Of a DNA stretch of 64,000 bases, positions 61,136-64,000 are shown in pieces (the stretch's first letter is position 1; the number at the start of each line of letters is the position of its first letter). The stretch comes from CAVUEG01 sp963740525 (GTDB taxonomy: Bacteria; Actinomycetota; Actinomycetes; Propionibacteriales; Nocardioidaceae): contig CAVUEG010000006.1 of the NCBI GenBank assembly GCA_963740525.1, forward strand, positions 124,001 through 188,000, read 5' to 3'. Position numbers and translations under genes: made by a program. The notes beneath the pieces are model-generated. The model did not search any database. It was not told where the DNA came from and was given only the letters and a program-made list of their open reading frames with translations.

Positions 61136-62536
61136 TCAGGCCTCGGTGTCGGTCTCGGGGTTCTCGGGGTTCTCGGGGTTCTCGGGGTTCTCGGGGGCCT
61201 CCGGCTCACCGATGGAGCCGTCGGGCCGCAGGTTCTTCAGCTCGACGGCGTTGCCCGACTCGTCGGTCACCCTGGCCGACTCGACGATCGTGGCCAGCGC
61301 CTTGCCGCGCACGACCTCGTTGACCATGTCGGGGATGTGGTTGTGCTCGACCATGTGCTGGACGAACTGGTTCGGGTCCTGGCCGGACTGCTGGGCGCGA
61401 CGCAGGAGGTGCTCCTGCAGCTCGCCCTCGTTGACGGCCAGGCTCTCCTTCTTGGCGACCTCGTCGAGAAGGAACTGGGCGGCGACCGCGTCGCGGACCC
61501 GCTTCTCCAGGTCGGCCTCGAACTCGTCGACGGTCTGGCCCTCGTTGTCGAGGTACTGCTCCATGGTCATGCCGGCGAACTGGAGCTGCTGCTCGACGCT
61601 CTCACGTCGGGCGGTGAGCTCCTCGGCGACGATGCCGTCGGGCAGCGGGACGTCCACGAGGTCGAGCAGCTTCTCCAGTACGGCGTCCCGGGCGGCGGCG
61701 GCCTGCTCGAGGCGCTTGCCGCGCTCGAGGCGGACCCGCACGTCCTCGGTGAGCTCCGCGACGGTGTCGAACTCCGAGGCGGTCTGGGCGAACTCGTCGT
61801 CCAGCTCGGGAAGCTCCTGCTCCTTGACCTGGCTGACCGAGACCTCGACCTCGACGTCCTGGCCGATCAGGTCACCGCCGACGAGCTGGGAGGTGAAGGT
61901 GGTGCTGTCGCCGGCGCTCATGCCGGTCAGCGCCTCGTCGAGCCCGTCGAGCATCCCGCCGCGGCCGACCTGGTAGCTCATCCCGGCCACCTCGGCGCCT
62001 TCGACGACCTCGCCGTCGTTGGTGGCCTTGAGGTCCATCACCACGAAGTCCCCGTCGGCGGCGGCGCGCTCGACGTCGTTGAGGGTGGCGAAGCGCTCAC
62101 GGAGGTTCTGAACCTGCTCCTCGACGTCGGCGTCGGTGACCTCGATGTCGTCGACGCTCACCTCGAGGCCGTCGTACTCGGGCAGCGTCAGCTCGGGACG
62201 GATGTCCATCTCGGCGGTGAACTCGAGGCGGTCGTTGTCCTCGAACGTGGTGATGTCGATCTCGGGCTGAGCCAGCGGCTGGAGCTCGTTCGCCTGCAGG
62301 GCCTCGACATAGAGGCGCGGGAGCGCGTCGTTGATCGCCTCGTCCAGCACCGCGGCACGGCCGACCTGGCGGTCGATGACCGCGGGCGGCACCTTGCCAC
62401 GGCGGAAACCGGGGACATTGATCTGCTTGGCGATCTTCTGGTACGCGGCGTCGAGGCTCGGCTTCAGCTCCTCGAACGGCACCTCGACGGTGAGCTTGGC
62501 CCGGGTGGGGCTCAAGGTCTCGACGGCGCTCTTCAC
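61136..62536 (-). CDS. tig: Trigger factor
   Basis: 466 aa from a GTG at 62536 with GAGGAG 6 nt upstream. The ATG two codons earlier is too close to the same SD, and other actinobacterial trigger factors also begin KSAVETL. The GFRRGKVP ribosome-docking loop, a PPIase domain and the C-terminal chaperone domain are present. It folds nascent chains. The C-terminus carries Pro-Glu-Asn repeats. clpP1 is 1.9 kb away beyond two genes. Confidence 0.95.
   Translation of the reverse strand: MKSAVETLSPTRAKLTVEVPFEELKPSLDAAYQKIAKQINVPGFRRGKVPPAVIDRQVGRAAVLDEAINDALPRLYVEALQANELQPLAQPEIDITTFEDNDRLEFTAEMDIRPELTLPEYDGLEVSVDDIEVTDADVEEQVQNLRERFATLNDVERAAADGDFVVMDLKATNDGEVVEGAEVAGMSYQVGRGGMLDGLDEALTGMSAGDSTTFTSQLVGGDLIGQDVEVEVSVSQVKEQELPELDDEFAQTASEFDTVAELTEDVRVRLERGKRLEQAAAARDAVLEKLLDLVDVPLPDGIVAEELTARRESVEQQLQFAGMTMEQYLDNEGQTVDEFEADLEKRVRDAVAAQFLLDEVAKKESLAVNEGELQEHLLRRAQQSGQDPNQFVQHMVEHNHIPDMVNEVVRGKALATIVESARVTDESGNAVELKNLRPDGSIGEPEAPENPENPENPENPETDTEA
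61151..61195. repeat. Nonamer repeat encoding Pro-Glu-Asn units at the tig C-terminus
   Basis: TTCTCGGGG is repeated four times or more between 61151 and 61195. On the minus strand each unit adds Pro-Glu-Asn. In frame, so length changes only affect the acidic tail. Confidence 0.85.
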
Positions 62537-62593
62537 AGACATCTCCTCATGTTGCTTTTCGTTGCGTGTGGGGCACTGGGACGGTGGCACGGT

Positions 62594-62669
62594 TGGTCGG
62601 GGCGACAGGACTCGAACCTGCGGTCTCCTGCTCCCAAAGCAGGCGCGCTAGCCACTACGCTACGCCCCG
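62594..62669 (-). tRNA. tRNA-Pro (TGG)
   Basis: 76 nt including an encoded CCA. The acceptor stem is CGGGGCG with CGCCCCG, and the anticodon loop TTTGGGA gives anticodon TGG. T-arm CAGGTTCGAGTCCTG. It lies between tig and tRNA-Gly. Confidence 0.97.
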
Positions 62670-62803
62670 GTCGGATGACCCCCGGGAGTCTAGTCGACAC
62701 CCCGGTGGTTGAAAGAATCGTGAAGTTGCCGGCCGCGATGCCGGCCCCACGATCGAGCTGTGGCACCATTGTCCGCGCACCAGGTCAGCACTGATCGGGG
62801 CAG

Positions 62804-62877
62804 GCGGATGTAGCTCAATGGTAGAGCCTCAGTCTTCCAAACTGACTACGCGGGTTCGATTCCCGTCATCCGCTCCA
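62804..62877 (+). tRNA. tRNA-Gly (TCC)
   Basis: 74 nt including an encoded CCA. The acceptor stem is GCGGATG with CATCCGC, and the anticodon loop CTTCCAA gives anticodon TCC. T-arm CGGGTTCGATTCCCG. On the opposite strand to tRNA-Pro, 134 bp apart. Confidence 0.97.
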
Positions 62878-62907
62878 GACCTCACGGAGCCGGGCCACGA
62901 GAGCCGC

Positions 62908-63951
62908 TCAGCGGCGGTGGACCAGGAGCAGGGCGCGGTCGTCGTTGGCCGAGTCCAGCCGGTCGACCAGCTTGCGGGCGCCGCTCTCGAAGCCCGCACG
63001 CAGCAACCGCTCCCCTTGCCCGACCAGCTTGTCGATGCCCAGCGAGATGTCCCGCTCGGGCGTCTCGACCAGGCCGTCGGTGTAGAGCAGCATCGCGTCG
63101 CCTCGACGCAGCGTGCCCGTCGAGCAGGTGAAGGTGGCGTCCGGGATCAGGCCCAGCACCGGCCCCTCCGTGTGGTGGACCAGCCAGCGGCCGGAGCCCG
63201 CCGACAGCTGGACCCCGGGCGGGTGCCCGGCCGACCGGAGCTCGAAGTCACCCGAGGCCAGGTCCATGGAGAGGTGGATCGCCGTGGCGAAACCCTCGTC
63301 CCAGTCCAGCCGCAGCAGGTACTCGTTGGCAGCCGGGAGGAACGCGCCCGCGGGGAGCGCCGCGATCAGCCCGTTGAACGCTCCCGACAGCAGCAGGGCC
63401 CGGGTCCCCGCCTGCTCTCCCTTGCCGGAGACGTCGGTCACCACCAGGTCGAGTCGAGACCCGGTCCGCGACTTGCTGGCCACGATGAAGTCACCCGCGA
63501 AGGAGGAGCCGCCCGCGGAGCGCATGACGGCCTCGACGTACCACTGGCGGGGCAGCTCGGGGATCGCGCCCTGGTTGCTGATCCGGTCACGCAGGTCCAC
63601 CAGCATCGACTCGCCGCGGGGGCCGGAGACACCGAGCCTGGAGCGACGGAACGACGAGAGCAGGATGGCGAGGGCCAGGATGAAGAGCACGATCAGCCGG
63701 ATCAGGTTGTGGTTCGCCGTGATGTCCTCCTGCGCAGCCATCACGACCGTCGCTGCGAGGACGAAGACGACGAACCACGGCAGCGTGCGGGGGCTCAGGA
63801 CCAGGCTGCTGAAGTACAAGGGCAGGACGAGAACGCTGAACGGCCAGATCTGCACCTCGGCCAGGCTCGATGCCGCGGCGGCGAGCACAAGGGCGACCAG
63901 GGCGAAGAGCCAGTAGCGCTCGTTCGACCAGGCCCGCCGGAAGGCGCGCAT
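62908..63951 (-). CDS. Membrane-anchored SpoIIE/PP2C-type serine phosphatase (start may lie beyond the window)
   Basis: 347 aa from the ATG at 63951. Three or four N-terminal membrane helices (about 15-100), then a SpoIIE-like PP2C domain (about 120-345) with metal-binding Asp in VVTDVSGKG, an AGHPP motif, and LLYTDGLVE near the end. Such phosphatases act on anti-anti-sigma factors or similar. The frame is open to the right edge without a stop and no SD lies before this ATG, so the true start may be outside the window. No partner is visible. Confidence 0.82.
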   Translation of the reverse strand: MRAFRRAWSNERYWLFALVALVLAAAASSLAEVQIWPFSVLVLPLYFSSLVLSPRTLPWFVVFVLAATVVMAAQEDITANHNLIRLIVLFILALAILLSSFRRSRLGVSGPRGESMLVDLRDRISNQGAIPELPRQWYVEAVMRSAGGSSFAGDFIVASKSRTGSRLDLVVTDVSGKGEQAGTRALLLSGAFNGLIAALPAGAFLPAANEYLLRLDWDEGFATAIHLSMDLASGDFELRSAGHPPGVQLSAGSGRWLVHHTEGPVLGLIPDATFTCSTGTLRRGDAMLLYTDGLVETPERDISLGIDKLVGQGERLLRAGFESGARKLVDRLDSANDDRALLLVHRR

Positions 63952-64000
63952 CCAGGTCTGCCGAGCGGAACGCTGGGTGAGCCGGCCTGTGGCACGCAGG

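Overview
The window is about 70% GC and carries a dense, almost gap-free set of conserved chromosomal genes. Most are on the minus strand. Gene content and order match Actinobacteria, most likely Nocardioides or a relative (Nocardioidaceae): clpP1-clpP2-clpX with trigger factor, folC-DUF4233-ndk, mreBCD-mrdA-rodA, rne-rplU-rpmA-obgE-proB-proA-nadD-rsfS, and comEA-comEC-holA next to rpsT-lepA. GTG starts, GTGA/ATGA start-stop overlaps and -10 boxes of the TAGGAT/TAGACT type fit this. I see no phage, IS element, CRISPR array, toxin or other clear sign of recent transfer. The species cannot be fixed from the sequence alone.

Layout. 1-10.4 kb: a zinc-ribbon cyclase/ATPase (cut by the left edge) divergent from an orphan membrane histidine kinase; a long-chain acyl-CoA ligase; a coupled trio (phosphotransferase, 125-aa unknown, MOSC protein); lepA; a second phosphotransferase-fold protein; rpsT. 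10.4-15.8 kb: holA, comEC, comEA, degV. 15.8-24.7 kb: an SDR-like reductase, a GNAT acetyltransferase, leuS behind a leucine-codon leader attenuator, a FAD reductase coupled to folE under a palindromic operator, a sodium:solute symporter with a small membrane partner, and an SDR. 24.8-26.8 kb: an H-NOX haem sensor overlapping a GAF histidine kinase. 26.8-38.5 kb: tRNA-Ala, rsfS, nadD, two lipid/membrane genes, the proline pair proA/proB, obgE, the L27/L21 operon and RNase E, which is broken by an apparent one-base frameshift. 38.8-45 kb: the DUF2344 and B12/radical-SAM tRNA-modification-like pair, separated by an MFS gene, then a MASE1-PAS histidine kinase. 45-53.7 kb: the cell-elongation cluster (rodA, mrdA, mreD, mreC, mreB), a flavin-binding protein, ndk and folC. 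53.8-64 kb: valS (leaderless), clpX-clpP2-clpP1 behind a ClgR-like box, an SRPBCC protein, a lipase-like hydrolase, tig, tRNA-Pro, tRNA-Gly and a SpoIIE-type phosphatase.

How the genes work together. Most of the window is growth machinery: translation (rpsT, rplU, rpmA, leuS, valS, lepA, obgE, rsfS, three tRNAs), proteostasis (tig, clpP1P2X), RNA decay (rne), envelope elongation (mre-mrdA-rodA), cofactors (nadD, folC, folE) and proline synthesis. Against this stand four signalling loci (cyclase/ATPase plus kinase, H-NOX plus kinase, MASE1 kinase, SpoIIE phosphatase). None has an adjacent response regulator, and the window encodes no recognisable DNA-binding transcription factor, so the operator-like palindromes described must be read by regulators encoded elsewhere.

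The most interesting items are the H-NOX/GAF-kinase pair (residues predict NO rather than O2 sensing), the leuS attenuator with a Leu-Leu-Leu leader peptide, the RNase E frameshift inside a nonamer repeat, and the palindrome over the folE promoter.
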